A DNA stretch of 64,000 bases from Synoicihabitans lomoniglobus (GCF_029023725.1 NZ_CP119075.1:5265501-5329500); one strand, 5' to 3'; shown: positions 45,344 through 55,424, numbered from the stretch's first letter. Notes: generated from the letters alone by a model not told the origin. Numbers and translations: made by a program.

Positions 45344-45452
45344 AAAAGGGGTTGGGCTGAGATGGGTGGGACGAAAACAAAAACCGCGCAGCGAGTGATG
45401 TGAGTTCGCACACTCAAAGTCTAACCATCTGGAGGCCGAATGGCACTCAGTC

Positions 45453-45470
45453 TGCGCAATGCCTTGCACA
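45453..45470. promoter_or_regulatory. Regulon operator 1 of the symporter/TPR divergent promoter
   Basis: TGCGCAATGCCTTGCACA: full left arm and right arm with one change. It starts 110 bases before the symporter start codon. Confidence 0.7.
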
Positions 45471-45527
45471 CCTACGCTCCAGAATGAGTTCGGGCGTCGC
45501 AGGTCCTATCCGCGGAGAGAGTGCATT

Positions 45528-45545
45528 TGCGCAAGGCATTGCGCA
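45528..45545. promoter_or_regulatory. Regulon operator 2 of the symporter/TPR divergent promoter
   Basis: TGCGCAAGGCATTGCGCA: perfect 7-bp arms around GGCA. It starts 75 bases to the right of operator 1 and ends about 200 bases before the TPR lipoprotein start. Confidence 0.75.
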
Positions 45546-45745
45546 GCGCGGCACTGGTTCCTGCTTCGAGGTGCGCCACGTTGGATAGAACTCCCCTGCG
45601 AACGTGACCGAATGGTTCAGATCGGGTCACTGCTTTCGTTTGGGGAAATTCCCTTTGTTATGATCTGTCGCCGATCTTGGTCCGTTCGGGCGTCCCCCGT
45701 CCTGTCTTCCCGCCCCGGACACCAGTGCCCGGTTCCAGAAAATCC

Positions 45746-47548
45746 ATGAAACACGATCGAAAATCCTCTTCACGACTTGGTGGACTATTTCATCGTCGGT
45801 TCGTGCCGATGCGCTGGGCCGTGGGTGGTCTCTTGATCGGCCTATTCGTGGTGGGCTGTGACCGGGCGCCCTCGGATTTCTCGGCGAAAACGTTCCGTTT
45901 GGACGCGGCTCTCGTCGCAGGCGCTCGGGCCACCGTTCGCGATGAATACGGCCGGAGGATCGCACGGTTGGAGCGCCAGCCTGGGGACCCAGATCTCCTC
46001 GCATCACTGGCGACGTTTTACCACGCCAACGACTTTGTGGCGGCGGCGATTTCCGCTTACGACGAGTTGCGCCGTCGGGACCCCAAGAATCCCGACTGGC
46101 CTTATCGGTCGGCTCTCATTTATGCTCAGGGTAGTGAGTCGCAGGAGGCCTTGCGCGAGCTCGCGGTCGCTACGGCTTTGCGGCCCGACTTCGCGCTGGC
46201 GTGGTGGCGCACGGGCGCGCTGCTTTCCTATACCGCAGATAAAACGGCGGCGGCGGCTGCGTTTCAAAAGGCACTTCACGCCGATCCGCAACTGGCCCAT
46301 GCCCACGTCGGATTGGCCCGTTTGGATCTGGCGATAGGGAATACGGAAGCCGCGTGCGGCGAGCTTTTGCGAGCCATCGAAATCGATCCCGAATTTTCCA
46401 CGAGCTACAATCTGCTGGCGCAGGCCTATCGCTCACTGGGTCGGGAAAATGAGGCCCGGGAGATTGAACGCCTGCCCGTGAGTCGGCATCGGCATCGCGA
46501 CCCGATTGATCCGGTTGTGGATACGTTGCGCGAAGCCTGTTTTGATGTGGCCCAGCTGCGGGTCGCCGCAGATATGGAGTTTACCTCGCTGCATTTGGAA
46601 CGGGCCATCCCTCTGCTTGAGCGCGCGTCGCGCTTGGAGCCGGACAATGCCGGAGTCGCGCTGGCTCTTGCCAAGGTTTATCTGGCCGACGAACAGGCGG
46701 AGCAGGCTTTTCCGTGGCTTGAAAAGGCGATTGCGAAGGCGCCCCTTTTCCCCGAAGCGCACTACGTGCTCGCCTATGAACGGCGTCGGCTCGGACAAGG
46801 CCCCGCCGCGATCAAAGCGGTTACGCGCGGAATCGATCTGAATCCCGACGATGCCTCACTGCGCCACCTCCGTGGTCTGTGTCACGTGGATACGGACGAG
46901 GTTGCCGCGGCGGCGGCGGACTTTGCCTACGCGATCGAATTGAGTCCGCGAAATCTTACGTATCTGCTCGCACTGGCCGACATCCGTTGGGCGGCAGGGT
47001 TACAAGATGATGCCGCCACGCTTTACGCACGAGCTGCCGATGTCGCGCCCTTGGCCGTCCGACCCCGGCTGGCGCTGGCGCAGCTTCATCTTGAAAAAGG
47101 GGAGTTGGAAAAAGCCCATTCGTGGATCGTTGAGGCCGCTCGCGTGGATCCATCTTCGCCGGAGCCGAACCGGATGCAGGCGAAGTATCTCGTGCGTCTC
47201 GGCATGAAGCAGTTGCACGAAAGTCAGACTGCCGGAGCCGTGGACGCCTTCGAAATGGCCCTCCAGTTACGTCCGGACTATCTGCCCGCGCTCGAATCTC
47301 TCTGTCTTGCCTGCTTGCAGGCGGACCGGTCCGACGAGGCGATAAGCGTGTTACAAAGATTCATCGAGGCCAACCCCAAGCTGGCGAAACCTCACTACCT
47401 CCTCGCCGTTTTGCGGCTTGAGCAAGGCGGCAGCCAGGACGCCCGCGATCACTTAACCGCAGGAGTCGATCTGGCTCGTGAATCCGGGGACACCGCCACC
47501 CTCAGCAAAATCCAGAACCTGCAGGATTCACTCGCCGTTGCGCCCTGA
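45746..47548 (+). CDS. TPR-repeat lipoprotein
   Basis: 600 residues from the ATG at 45746. A hydrophobic segment ends in the lipobox FVVGC (Cys38); the Met at residue 22 (45809) would give a more standard lipoprotein signal. The rest is TPR: YRSALIYAQGSESQEAL, ALAWWRTGALLSYTADKTAAAAAFQKAL, HAHVGLARLDLAIGNTEAAC, and further units to the C-terminus. Such proteins scaffold complexes at the periplasmic face. It diverges from the symporter and carries the perfect operator about 200 bases upstream, suggesting pectin-linked expression. Confidence 0.85.
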   Translation: MKHDRKSSSRLGGLFHRRFVPMRWAVGGLLIGLFVVGCDRAPSDFSAKTFRLDAALVAGARATVRDEYGRRIARLERQPGDPDLLASLATFYHANDFVAAAISAYDELRRRDPKNPDWPYRSALIYAQGSESQEALRELAVATALRPDFALAWWRTGALLSYTADKTAAAAAFQKALHADPQLAHAHVGLARLDLAIGNTEAACGELLRAIEIDPEFSTSYNLLAQAYRSLGRENEAREIERLPVSRHRHRDPIDPVVDTLREACFDVAQLRVAADMEFTSLHLERAIPLLERASRLEPDNAGVALALAKVYLADEQAEQAFPWLEKAIAKAPLFPEAHYVLAYERRRLGQGPAAIKAVTRGIDLNPDDASLRHLRGLCHVDTDEVAAAAADFAYAIELSPRNLTYLLALADIRWAAGLQDDAATLYARAADVAPLAVRPRLALAQLHLEKGELEKAHSWIVEAARVDPSSPEPNRMQAKYLVRLGMKQLHESQTAGAVDAFEMALQLRPDYLPALESLCLACLQADRSDEAISVLQRFIEANPKLAKPHYLLAVLRLEQGGSQDARDHLTAGVDLARESGDTATLSKIQNLQDSLAVAP

Positions 47549-47686
47549 TGCGCCGCACCGCTTTTGCCCTGCTCGCGAGTCGATCGGTTCAGGGCGCTGA
47601 ATTTATGCCTTCATTCACCACTATTAAAGTGCCGACGTTGAAACGCCTTCCTCACTCGAAACCGAGAATTTCCGGGGCTTGCCATC

Positions 47687-49831
47687 ATGACTGAGCCCGA
47701 TGATTCGGGGCCGGTTTCTGCGACGGAAATCGACGAAGCGACGGTAAATCCCTCGCCCTCTCGTCATTTCACCGGGTTAACCAAGGGAGCCTTGTTCATT
47801 GCCGACTCACTGGTCGTCACCGACATGCCGGGCACCGGTTGGGCAGCGCGGTCCGACGAGATCGAGTCCGGCGTTTTCCTGCATGCTACTGTGGCTCGGC
47901 CGGCCCCGTTGGTTGAAATTCCTCTTGGCCGCATCGACGGACTTAAGCGCTTCACCAGTTCTGCCCGGCGGGGACCATTCTGGGTCCATCCGGTCAACGG
48001 AACATCCACTGCGGAAGTAAAAGCATCCACATTGTGGATACTCGCGGAGCGTGGTGACGGATCGTTTGTTGTGCTGGTGCCGCTGCTGGATCGTCGCGCA
48101 AGTTTTACGCTTCGCAGCCACGAGGGAGGTTTGGTGGTCGTAGGCGAAAGCGGCGATCCTGCCGTCGCGATCTCGCACGGTGCCGCGCTGTTTGCGGCGA
48201 CGGGTGACGATCCTTTCGCGTTGCTTGCTGTTGCGGCGGAAGCCGTGAAGCAGTCGCACGGTCAACGTCCTCGTCCCAGCGCAGAAAATTTGCCCGATTT
48301 CATGGATCTGTTTGGATGGTGCACGTGGGACGCATTTTATCGTGAGGTGACTCCCGCGAAGATTCGGGCGGGTTTGGCGGCCTTTGCCGCTATCGGCGTC
48401 GAGCCTCGTCTCCTGGTGTTGGACGATGGCTGGCAATCCATCCGTCAAACCGCGACCGGAGAAGAACGCCTCATCAGCTTCGAAGCCAACGAGCAGTTTG
48501 ACCATGATCTCAGCGCTGTGGTCACGACCGCTAAAACTGAGTTCAAAGTGCAGCAGTTTTTTGTGTGGCATGCGTTGCTGGGATACTGGGGTGGCGTTTG
48601 CGACGATGCTTTGCCGGGTTATGCCACGCGCACTGTGACGCGCGCCTTTGGGCCCGGTGTGCTCGCCGAAACCCCCGATGCGAATGACGGGCAGTTCGGA
48701 GCATTGGTGGGAGTGCCATCGGCCGAGGCGGTCGGTCGTTTTTATGACGACTTTCATCGCTGTCTTCGCGCCCAGGGAATTGATGGAGTTAAGGTCGACA
48801 ACCAGGCGGCGTTGGAAGCCGTCTCCGCCGGACAAGGCGGACGTGTGGCGCTGGCCCAAGCCTGTCGCACCGCTCTGGAGTCGGCGGTGGCGCGAAACTT
48901 TGATGGTCGCATGATTAACTGCATGTCGTGCACGCCCGAGGGACTGTATCTTAGTCGTTCCGGCACGATGCGCACCTCCGATGATTTCTGGCCGCTGCGC
49001 CCCGAAACGCACGGTGCTCATGTTTATAACAACGCGCAGACCGCACTCTGGTTTGGCGAGTTCATGCCGGTGGATTGGGACATGTTTCAATCGAAACACT
49101 CTTTCGGCTCCTTCCATGCGGCGGCGCGCGCGATTTCCGGCGGACCCGTTTATGTCTCCGATCAACCAGGTCAACATGACGCCACGTTGCTGCGAAAACT
49201 GGTGCTGTCCGACGGCACGGTTCTGCGGGCGGATGGCCCGGGGCGGGTTACGCGCGACGGCTTGTTTGTCGACCCCACGGTCGCGCCAGCGTTGCTCAAA
49301 ATATTTAACACCAGTCGCGATTGCGGTGTGGTGGGTATCTTCAACGCCCATGCTCCGGTTAGTTCGCTGGAGTCGACGAACACTGACGACACGATGGCTC
49401 CGTTTTCCTTCTCAGGTAATGTGAGTCCTGAAGACGTGGAGGGCCTTTCGGGAGACGAGTTTGTGGAATATACGCACCGTGTTGGAACGATTCGACGCGT
49501 GATGCGAAACTCATCCGCTGCGATTACGCTGGCACCGGGGGAGTGGGAAATCGTTTCCTTTGCTCCCGTCAAAAACGGATTCGCCGCAATCGGTCTGAGC
49601 GACAAGCTGAACAGCACCGGCGCGCTGGTGCGAGTTGATCGCCACACGCCCAAAGCCTGTGCCGTCACCCTCCGCGATGGCGGAGCATTTGTCGCGTGGT
49701 CCAGCCGCTCGCCGGTTGAAGTTTCATATGACGGCAGGACTCTCGCCTACACCTATGACGTCAAATCCGGTAGGATCGAGGTTGCAGTGCCCACAGGCGG
49801 CGTTCGAACCGTGCAGTTTTCTTGGACTTGA
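47687..49831 (+). CDS. GH36 Sip1-related alpha-galactosidase (raffinose synthase-like)
   Basis: 714 residues. The catalytic (beta/alpha)8 part starts with DLFGWCTWDAFYREVTPAKI and VEPRLLVLDDGWQSI, continues with GVKVDNQAALEAV (nucleophile Asp in KVDNQ), NCMSCTPEGLYLSRSGTMRTSDDFWP (acid/base Asp in the SDD segment), and VYVSDQPGQHD. The N-terminal 200 residues are the beta-sandwich of GH36. Sip1/raffinose-synthase-like enzymes act on alpha-galactosides. No signal peptide is visible. It follows the TPR gene with a 138-base gap and could act on galactose side chains of pectin; that link is by context only. Confidence 0.9.
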   Translation: MTEPDDSGPVSATEIDEATVNPSPSRHFTGLTKGALFIADSLVVTDMPGTGWAARSDEIESGVFLHATVARPAPLVEIPLGRIDGLKRFTSSARRGPFWVHPVNGTSTAEVKASTLWILAERGDGSFVVLVPLLDRRASFTLRSHEGGLVVVGESGDPAVAISHGAALFAATGDDPFALLAVAAEAVKQSHGQRPRPSAENLPDFMDLFGWCTWDAFYREVTPAKIRAGLAAFAAIGVEPRLLVLDDGWQSIRQTATGEERLISFEANEQFDHDLSAVVTTAKTEFKVQQFFVWHALLGYWGGVCDDALPGYATRTVTRAFGPGVLAETPDANDGQFGALVGVPSAEAVGRFYDDFHRCLRAQGIDGVKVDNQAALEAVSAGQGGRVALAQACRTALESAVARNFDGRMINCMSCTPEGLYLSRSGTMRTSDDFWPLRPETHGAHVYNNAQTALWFGEFMPVDWDMFQSKHSFGSFHAAARAISGGPVYVSDQPGQHDATLLRKLVLSDGTVLRADGPGRVTRDGLFVDPTVAPALLKIFNTSRDCGVVGIFNAHAPVSSLESTNTDDTMAPFSFSGNVSPEDVEGLSGDEFVEYTHRVGTIRRVMRNSSAAITLAPGEWEIVSFAPVKNGFAAIGLSDKLNSTGALVRVDRHTPKACAVTLRDGGAFVAWSSRSPVEVSYDGRTLAYTYDVKSGRIEVAVPTGGVRTVQFSWT

Positions 49832-50076
49832 AGTCGGTATCGGAACCACTGCGATTGAGCTGAATGTCAGCGTTCCTCACGCTCCGCCTGTCAGCTAAGG
49901 AAATACCAAGATTGTTTCCTAGTCCGAGTTCCGCGCCCAGTTGCGGCGAGCACCAGCTTACCTCCCACGGAAGCGGAACCACGGCTCGGCGAGCCAACCG
50001 GGGGGGAACGCCAACGGAGGGCTGATCTGTGTGATTTTCCCCTGATGCTCGCGGCCGCAGGCGTTGCGCTTTGGCC

Positions 50077-52242
50077 TCAGGGTAGTGGGCGCGGGTCGCG
50101 GGGGTCGCGGTGGATGATCTGCACGCGGTCAGGTTGGCCGAGGTTGGTGTCGGTGGCGAGGACGGCGGAGAGCTCGGCGGCGGCGTCCGCGTTACTCATG
50201 CGTTGGCCCATGGGGTTGGCCGGGTTGATGATGGTCACGGGCCGGGGGCTGATGGATAGAAGGATATCCGGCGTGTCGTAGCGGTTGAGGACACCGGGAA
50301 TGACGACTTCCGAAAGGTTCCGGTGCAGGCCCGCGGCGACTGCGGCGCGATAGGATACGAGGGTGTCTTCGATGACGACGGCAGTGATACGGTCGTCGAG
50401 GGCGGCGGCGTGCAGTGCGACGAGGCCTTGGGCTCCCGGGCCGAAGAGCGTCAGTTGGTCAGGTGAGACGTCGGGTTGTTGGCGCAACCAGTCGATGGCA
50501 CGCAGGGTGTCGTCGGTGCGCATGCCGATGAGCGTCTTACCCACGGCGTGCGCGCGCAGATGCACCGGCATGTATTGGCCGAGGGCGAGACGATCGGCTT
50601 GCGGATCGGGTTCACCCAGCACGCCCCGGGGGTGCAGGGCGAGCACGAGGTGGCCGGAGGCCGCGAGGCGTTGGAAATCGGGCTCGTTGGCGATGCGATC
50701 CAGCGGCAAGGCGTCGAGCCACAGCACGACCGGATGCGGTCCGCGTTGGTGCGGTCGCGCTAACAGCCCGGGCAGGGTGATGCCGGGTTCGCTGGCGAAC
50801 GTGAGGTGTTCTAGAAGATAGGTATCGAGCGATGCAGTTGAGTCGGTCGTGACGACGGGAGCAGGCGCGCCCGGTCGGGCAACGACGCCGGCGAGGGCGC
50901 GAAGGTTGTCGCGCAATTCATCGCGGTGGTGGGCCGTAGCCTCGACGGAGCGAAAGGGCTGCAGGCGAGGGATCGCGGCGGCGGCGGCGCGGGTGAAATC
51001 TTCGGCGATGGCACTGCCGATTGAGGTCGAAAGCTGGCCGGTCGGTGTGACGTTCAAGACGTCCGTATCGGTCGGCCGTCGCGGCTCCAGGGCAGGAATG
51101 GGGGCGTGGGGGCCGACGAGGTGGGTGATGAGAAAACGCAGCAGTTCGGGCGAGACTGCGCCGAGGTTGCAGTGGCCGCCGGGACCGCGGATGAACTTCA
51201 GTTGATCCGTCGCGTTGAACAATCCGTAGAAGCGCTCGGCCTCGGCGTGGGCTTGCTGGGCGCCGACGAGGGGAAAGAAATCCTCTTCAAACGCGATGAT
51301 CGCGTAGGGTCGTGGCGCAGCGAGCTCCACCCAGTCGGCGAAATCCAAGTCGGCGGCAATGAAACCGGGCAGCGTTTGCTCGGCATCCTGAGGGCCGTGG
51401 CCGGGGAGCAGGGCGGTGAATGAGGTGATGAAAGAAGACACGGCGGCGACGGCGATGCGTTCGTCCATCGCGGCGAGGTAGGCGGCGGCGGTGCCACCAC
51501 CGGAGCAGCCAAAGGTGCCAATGCGGGCGGGGTCGATGTCGCCGCGCTGGACGAGGTAATCGATGCCGCGAATGCCGTCGGCGAACCAATAGCGGGCGAT
51601 ATGTTGACTCACGAGCAAGGCGCTCTGGTTGGCATGTTCGTGTTCGCCGACGGGTTCGACCTTGGACGTGCCGAGCTCGGGGTCGAAGTGTTGCAGGCGC
51701 TCGCCCTGTCCCATCGGGTCGATGGCGAGCACGAGAATACCGGCGCGGGCGAAGTTGACGCCCCAGGAATATTGGCTGGATTTGCCGGCGCCGTGACCGG
51801 GAGCGATGATGAGCGCGGGAAATGGTCCCGGGCCATCGGGCACGAAAACGTTGGCGGTCACCCAGTAGTCGGGCGCGCTTTCATAGACGATGTTTTCAAT
51901 GCGAAAGCCCTCGTCGTCGAAGCCGGGAAATGTCTGAACGGCCACCGGGCCGGAAAGGGCGGGAATGCCGCCCACAAGGTCCTTTATTTTTTGACGAACC
52001 TCGACTTGGCGCCGTTCGGCATCGGTGCGGGTGCGCAGAGCTGCCACACGCTCGGCGCGTCGGGTGAGTTGGGCGTAGCCGATGGCGTTGAGGTAGGGAT
52101 TGAGCTGGCCAATCGCTCTATCGGTCTGGGCGCGCGCCTCTGCCGGCGTAGCCACATTACCTCGCCACCACGGTTGGGCGGGAGAGGGGATGGAGCTGAG
52201 CAGGGCAAGTCCGAGTGCGACATGAAAGCGGGGCAATATCAT
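50077..52242 (-). CDS. Secreted esterase with active and degenerate alpha/beta-hydrolase domains
   Basis: 721 residues with a signal peptide (FHVALGLALLSSIPSPAQ). The first domain has APGHGAGK, DPMGQGERL and the nucleophile elbow GTFGCSGGGTAAAYLAAMDER, with the late His in GPGGHCNLG. This matches acetylxylan-esterase/CE15-type hydrolases of Verrucomicrobia and Planctomycetes. The second domain repeats the fold (VVLWLDALPLD, LALHPRGVLGEP) but its elbow reads LFGPGAQG, so the Ser is absent. A monocistronic gene beside the TPR/ExbB operon, divergent from it. Carbohydrate deacetylation or demethylation is likely but the substrate is unknown. Confidence 0.82.
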   Translation of the reverse strand: MILPRFHVALGLALLSSIPSPAQPWWRGNVATPAEARAQTDRAIGQLNPYLNAIGYAQLTRRAERVAALRTRTDAERRQVEVRQKIKDLVGGIPALSGPVAVQTFPGFDDEGFRIENIVYESAPDYWVTANVFVPDGPGPFPALIIAPGHGAGKSSQYSWGVNFARAGILVLAIDPMGQGERLQHFDPELGTSKVEPVGEHEHANQSALLVSQHIARYWFADGIRGIDYLVQRGDIDPARIGTFGCSGGGTAAAYLAAMDERIAVAAVSSFITSFTALLPGHGPQDAEQTLPGFIAADLDFADWVELAAPRPYAIIAFEEDFFPLVGAQQAHAEAERFYGLFNATDQLKFIRGPGGHCNLGAVSPELLRFLITHLVGPHAPIPALEPRRPTDTDVLNVTPTGQLSTSIGSAIAEDFTRAAAAAIPRLQPFRSVEATAHHRDELRDNLRALAGVVARPGAPAPVVTTDSTASLDTYLLEHLTFASEPGITLPGLLARPHQRGPHPVVLWLDALPLDRIANEPDFQRLAASGHLVLALHPRGVLGEPDPQADRLALGQYMPVHLRAHAVGKTLIGMRTDDTLRAIDWLRQQPDVSPDQLTLFGPGAQGLVALHAAALDDRITAVVIEDTLVSYRAAVAAGLHRNLSEVVIPGVLNRYDTPDILLSISPRPVTIINPANPMGQRMSNADAAAELSAVLATDTNLGQPDRVQIIHRDPRDPRPLP

Positions 52243-52449
52243 GGGGTGAGAGTGATCAAAGAACGATGATCACCGCGCCGCCAGTGGCGAATCGGTAGGT
52301 GTTGAGCACGCGATGGGATGAGTCTGAAGGCGATCGCCCGGCCAGACGCGTTACGCCGATGCGACGATGAGGCGGGATATGGCTTTGCGATTGCGAGCGG
52401 TTCGGGCCGGCCGTTGAGTCGGGGCGTGTTTGCCAAGCTGTCTGCGCGC

Positions 52450-55305
52450 ATGGGACTCGCCTCATTATCGGGGGTAGTCTGGTTGTCGCTGATGAATGCG
52501 ACGTCGGCCGCGGCGCAAAACGCCACCCAGCTGGGCACCACGGCGCTGCAGGAGATGGCGCAGGACCGGATCGAGCGGGCGGCGTTTGCCGAGGCGGTGC
52601 CGTTTCTGAGCGAGCTCGATCGGAGGTTGCGGGAGTCGACTGACAGCACGGCGGTGCGGGCGCGCGAGGGCATTCTCTTTTACTTGGGGCTGGGCAAATT
52701 GCAGCAGGCGAACTTACCCGGGGCGGCGCACACGTTGGGTGAGTTTGTCACCGCTTATCCCGATGCGCCCAATGCCGTGATCGCGCAGATGTATCGTGGC
52801 GATGCGTTTTATTACCAGGGGAGGCTGGCCGACGCGCGGGCGTTGTATGAGGAACTGCGCGCGCGCTACGACCCGACTCGGCTCGATGTCGCGCCACGGG
52901 CCGCCTATTGGGAGCATTACGCGGATTGCGTATATGCGGAGCGCGACTGGGACGCCGGAGTCGAGGTATTCACGGCGATGAAAGCCGCCGCTACTCAGCT
53001 CTTTGATCGCAACACTGCTGACGAAAAACGAGCCAAGGCCGGATCCTATTTGTTGCAGGCGGCAATGGCGCAAAATGACTTCGAGGCGGCCTTGGCCGCG
53101 CTGCCCGATCTGAGTGGGCAATCCGGCCAGGCGCGTTACGATCTCGCGCTCAACCTCGCGCTGATGCGCGGCGGCGACGAGCTCTACGCGGCGGCCCGAC
53201 ATGGTGAAGCGCTTTACTTCTACGAACTGGTGCTGCCGCCCGCGACCTTGCAGGACTTTTGGACGGCGGAGATCGAGCGCGGCGAGGCCGAGAAGGCTCG
53301 GATTGCGGGCATCGATTGGTTCGCGGAACGAACGAATCAAGTGGAGAGCGACCTGGCTCAAGCGAAGGCGCGCTTGGAGCAACTTGGGGTGGTCGGGGCA
53401 TCGAGTGAACCGGTGGAGGAAGAGCACCGGGCGGTGTCCGATTACACCGGCGCGCTGCACTTCCGGATTGCTCGTTGCTACCTTGCTCGCGGACGCACGC
53501 ACGAGGCGTATTGGGCGTTTGCGCGACTGGAAAACACGTCGCGGAAGGAGGTTTCCAGTGCGTCCGATAGTTTCCTGGAAGAAGCCGTTTATGGACAGGT
53601 CAAGATGGCGGCGGCGTGCGGCCGCGATGATCGCGTGCGGTCGGCGGCACGGCGCTATCTGCGCACGGAAACGTTCACCCGTTTCATTGGTGACGTCGGT
53701 TACGAACTGCTGCAGACGGAGGTGCGCGAGGGCAATTTGTTGGCGGTGCGCGAATTGGCGGAGGCGTTCATGGCGCGGGTGCGGCTCGATCCCAATCTGC
53801 AGGAGGCGCCCAAGCTGATCTACCTCGTGGGTTCGACCTTGATGGAGCAGGAGGATCGCATCGGACTGCGCGAACGGTTCGAGCCCATGTTGGCGGAGTA
53901 TCCGGATCGTGGATTCAGCGACGGTCTGGCTTACTGGTTGGGCTTGGTCGAAGTGCTTGACGGAAACTACCCGTCCGCGCTCGCCCATTTTGAAACGATC
54001 ATGCGGGATTACCCCAACGGCGGTTACACGGAGGATGCGCACTACCGGGAGGGGGTCTGCTGGTATGGTCTGTTGAAGTATGGCCGGGCCCGGCAAAAGC
54101 TGGATGGCTTTTTGCAGGACTATCCGGAAAGTCGTTTGGCCAGCGAAGCGTATGCGCTGCTGGGAGATCTGGCTGCGGCAGAAGGGCGCACGGAGGCCGC
54201 CATCAATGCCTACGCGGCGGCGCAGGATGCGGGGGCCCTGTTGAACCCGCCCAACATGGGCTACATCAATCACGCCGTGTTTCAGGCCGGGGAACTGTTC
54301 GCGGCCGCCGCACGTTGGCCCGAAATGGCCGAGTGGTTTGAATCGTATTTGCGGCGCTGGGGCAGCGAAGGTCGGGCGGGCGACGCGATTTATCAGCTCG
54401 GACGCGCGCAAGTGCAGCTCGACCGCAGCGACGCGATGCTCGACGTGTGGATCGAGGCAATTCTGCGCTTTGGCAACGACCCGGCGGACACCGGACCGGA
54501 TCTGATGCTGGCGGAGTTTCCCGAACATTACACGGCCGTGCGCGGCACCTCGCCGGAGGAAGTGTTGCGCAATGCGTTGGCCATCGCGACGTCACAGCGC
54601 CAAACGACGCTGATGCTGCGACTCGGGGCCGCGTTGCGAAGTATTGGCGTGGCAGACGCGAAGCTGCCGCGGGTCACGATTAACAATCTGGATGACGCCA
54701 GCGGGGCGGTGTTGGTGCAGGCAGCTCACGCCGAGCGTGCCCGTGATCCGGCCCTGGCCCTGGCCGCGGCGGAGCGGGCGTTGGCGCGGTCGCCATTTGC
54801 CCCATTTGCTGCCGAGGCGTGGCGATTGGTGGCGGAGATGCGCACGACGGCCGGTGATCGCGTGGCGGCGATCGAAGCATGGCGCAGTTTGGTGGAGAAT
54901 TTTCCCACCTCGCCGCATGCGGTCGAGGCCCGGTTGCGCGAGGGCGACTTACAGCGGGAACGCGGTGCCTACGCCGACGCCATCGCGGCCTACCGGGAAG
55001 TGCTCAAGGTTCGGCAATGGCGGGGGTCGGCGTGGGCGGAGGCGAACTACAAGGTCGGACTCACGCACTTTGAGTCGGGTGACTTCCAAGCGGCGTTCGG
55101 CTTTTGCCAGCGCGTCTACGTGCTTTACGGAGGCGTCGCCCAATGGGCGGCTTCGGCCTACCTCACCAGTGGTCTCGCGTTGGAGCAGTTGAATCGTCCC
55201 GACGATGCGGTGGCGACCTATCGGGAGCTGATCGCGCAGGATCGCCTGCAAACGCAACCCGCCGTGGCCGAGGCCGCGCAACGTCTGGAGGCCTTGGGGA
55301 TATGA
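52450..55305 (+). CDS. Periplasmic TPR-repeat protein (951 residues), first gene of ExbB/ExbD/VWA operon
   Basis: The start at 52450 was chosen because it yields a signal peptide (MGLASLSGVVWLSLMNATSA, cleavage near AAAQ); the frame extends 44 codons further upstream without protein character. The protein consists of TPR/Sel1-like helical pairs throughout, for example FYLGLGKLQQANLPGAAHTL, RARQKLDGFLQDYPESRLAS, and VEARLREGDLQRERGAYADAI near the end. This architecture resembles BamD/YbgF-type scaffolds. It precedes a second periplasmic protein (ATGA overlap at 55302) and the proton-channel genes, so it probably supplies the scaffold of that machine. Confidence 0.82.
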   Translation: MGLASLSGVVWLSLMNATSAAAQNATQLGTTALQEMAQDRIERAAFAEAVPFLSELDRRLRESTDSTAVRAREGILFYLGLGKLQQANLPGAAHTLGEFVTAYPDAPNAVIAQMYRGDAFYYQGRLADARALYEELRARYDPTRLDVAPRAAYWEHYADCVYAERDWDAGVEVFTAMKAAATQLFDRNTADEKRAKAGSYLLQAAMAQNDFEAALAALPDLSGQSGQARYDLALNLALMRGGDELYAAARHGEALYFYELVLPPATLQDFWTAEIERGEAEKARIAGIDWFAERTNQVESDLAQAKARLEQLGVVGASSEPVEEEHRAVSDYTGALHFRIARCYLARGRTHEAYWAFARLENTSRKEVSSASDSFLEEAVYGQVKMAAACGRDDRVRSAARRYLRTETFTRFIGDVGYELLQTEVREGNLLAVRELAEAFMARVRLDPNLQEAPKLIYLVGSTLMEQEDRIGLRERFEPMLAEYPDRGFSDGLAYWLGLVEVLDGNYPSALAHFETIMRDYPNGGYTEDAHYREGVCWYGLLKYGRARQKLDGFLQDYPESRLASEAYALLGDLAAAEGRTEAAINAYAAAQDAGALLNPPNMGYINHAVFQAGELFAAAARWPEMAEWFESYLRRWGSEGRAGDAIYQLGRAQVQLDRSDAMLDVWIEAILRFGNDPADTGPDLMLAEFPEHYTAVRGTSPEEVLRNALAIATSQRQTTLMLRLGAALRSIGVADAKLPRVTINNLDDASGAVLVQAAHAERARDPALALAAAERALARSPFAPFAAEAWRLVAEMRTTAGDRVAAIEAWRSLVENFPTSPHAVEARLREGDLQRERGAYADAIAAYREVLKVRQWRGSAWAEANYKVGLTHFESGDFQAAFGFCQRVYVLYGGVAQWAASAYLTSGLALEQLNRPDDAVATYRELIAQDRLQTQPAVAEAAQRLEALGI

Positions 55306-55424
55306 GATGGCGCTCTTTAGCCGCGGAGGGACGACTTCCAGGTCTTCCGCACGTAGCCTCTCAGCATGCGACGTCGGGGCAGGGCGGACCGGGTGGAACC
55401 GGTCCCTCCGTCGGCGGCTTGCGC

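Larger units (their letters stand above)
45344..45745. other. Divergent promoter region of the symporter and TPR genes
   Basis: 402 bases without a gene between the leftward symporter and the rightward TPR lipoprotein gene. It contains two copies of the regulon palindrome (45453-45470 and 45528-45545), 75 bases apart, about seven helical turns. No other structure or gene is visible. Confidence 0.7.

Noticed and set aside
52239-52673. Minus-strand open frame over the start of the 951-residue TPR gene
   Set aside because: It is antisense to the signal peptide and first TPR units and looks random (Arg/Ser/Pro-rich).
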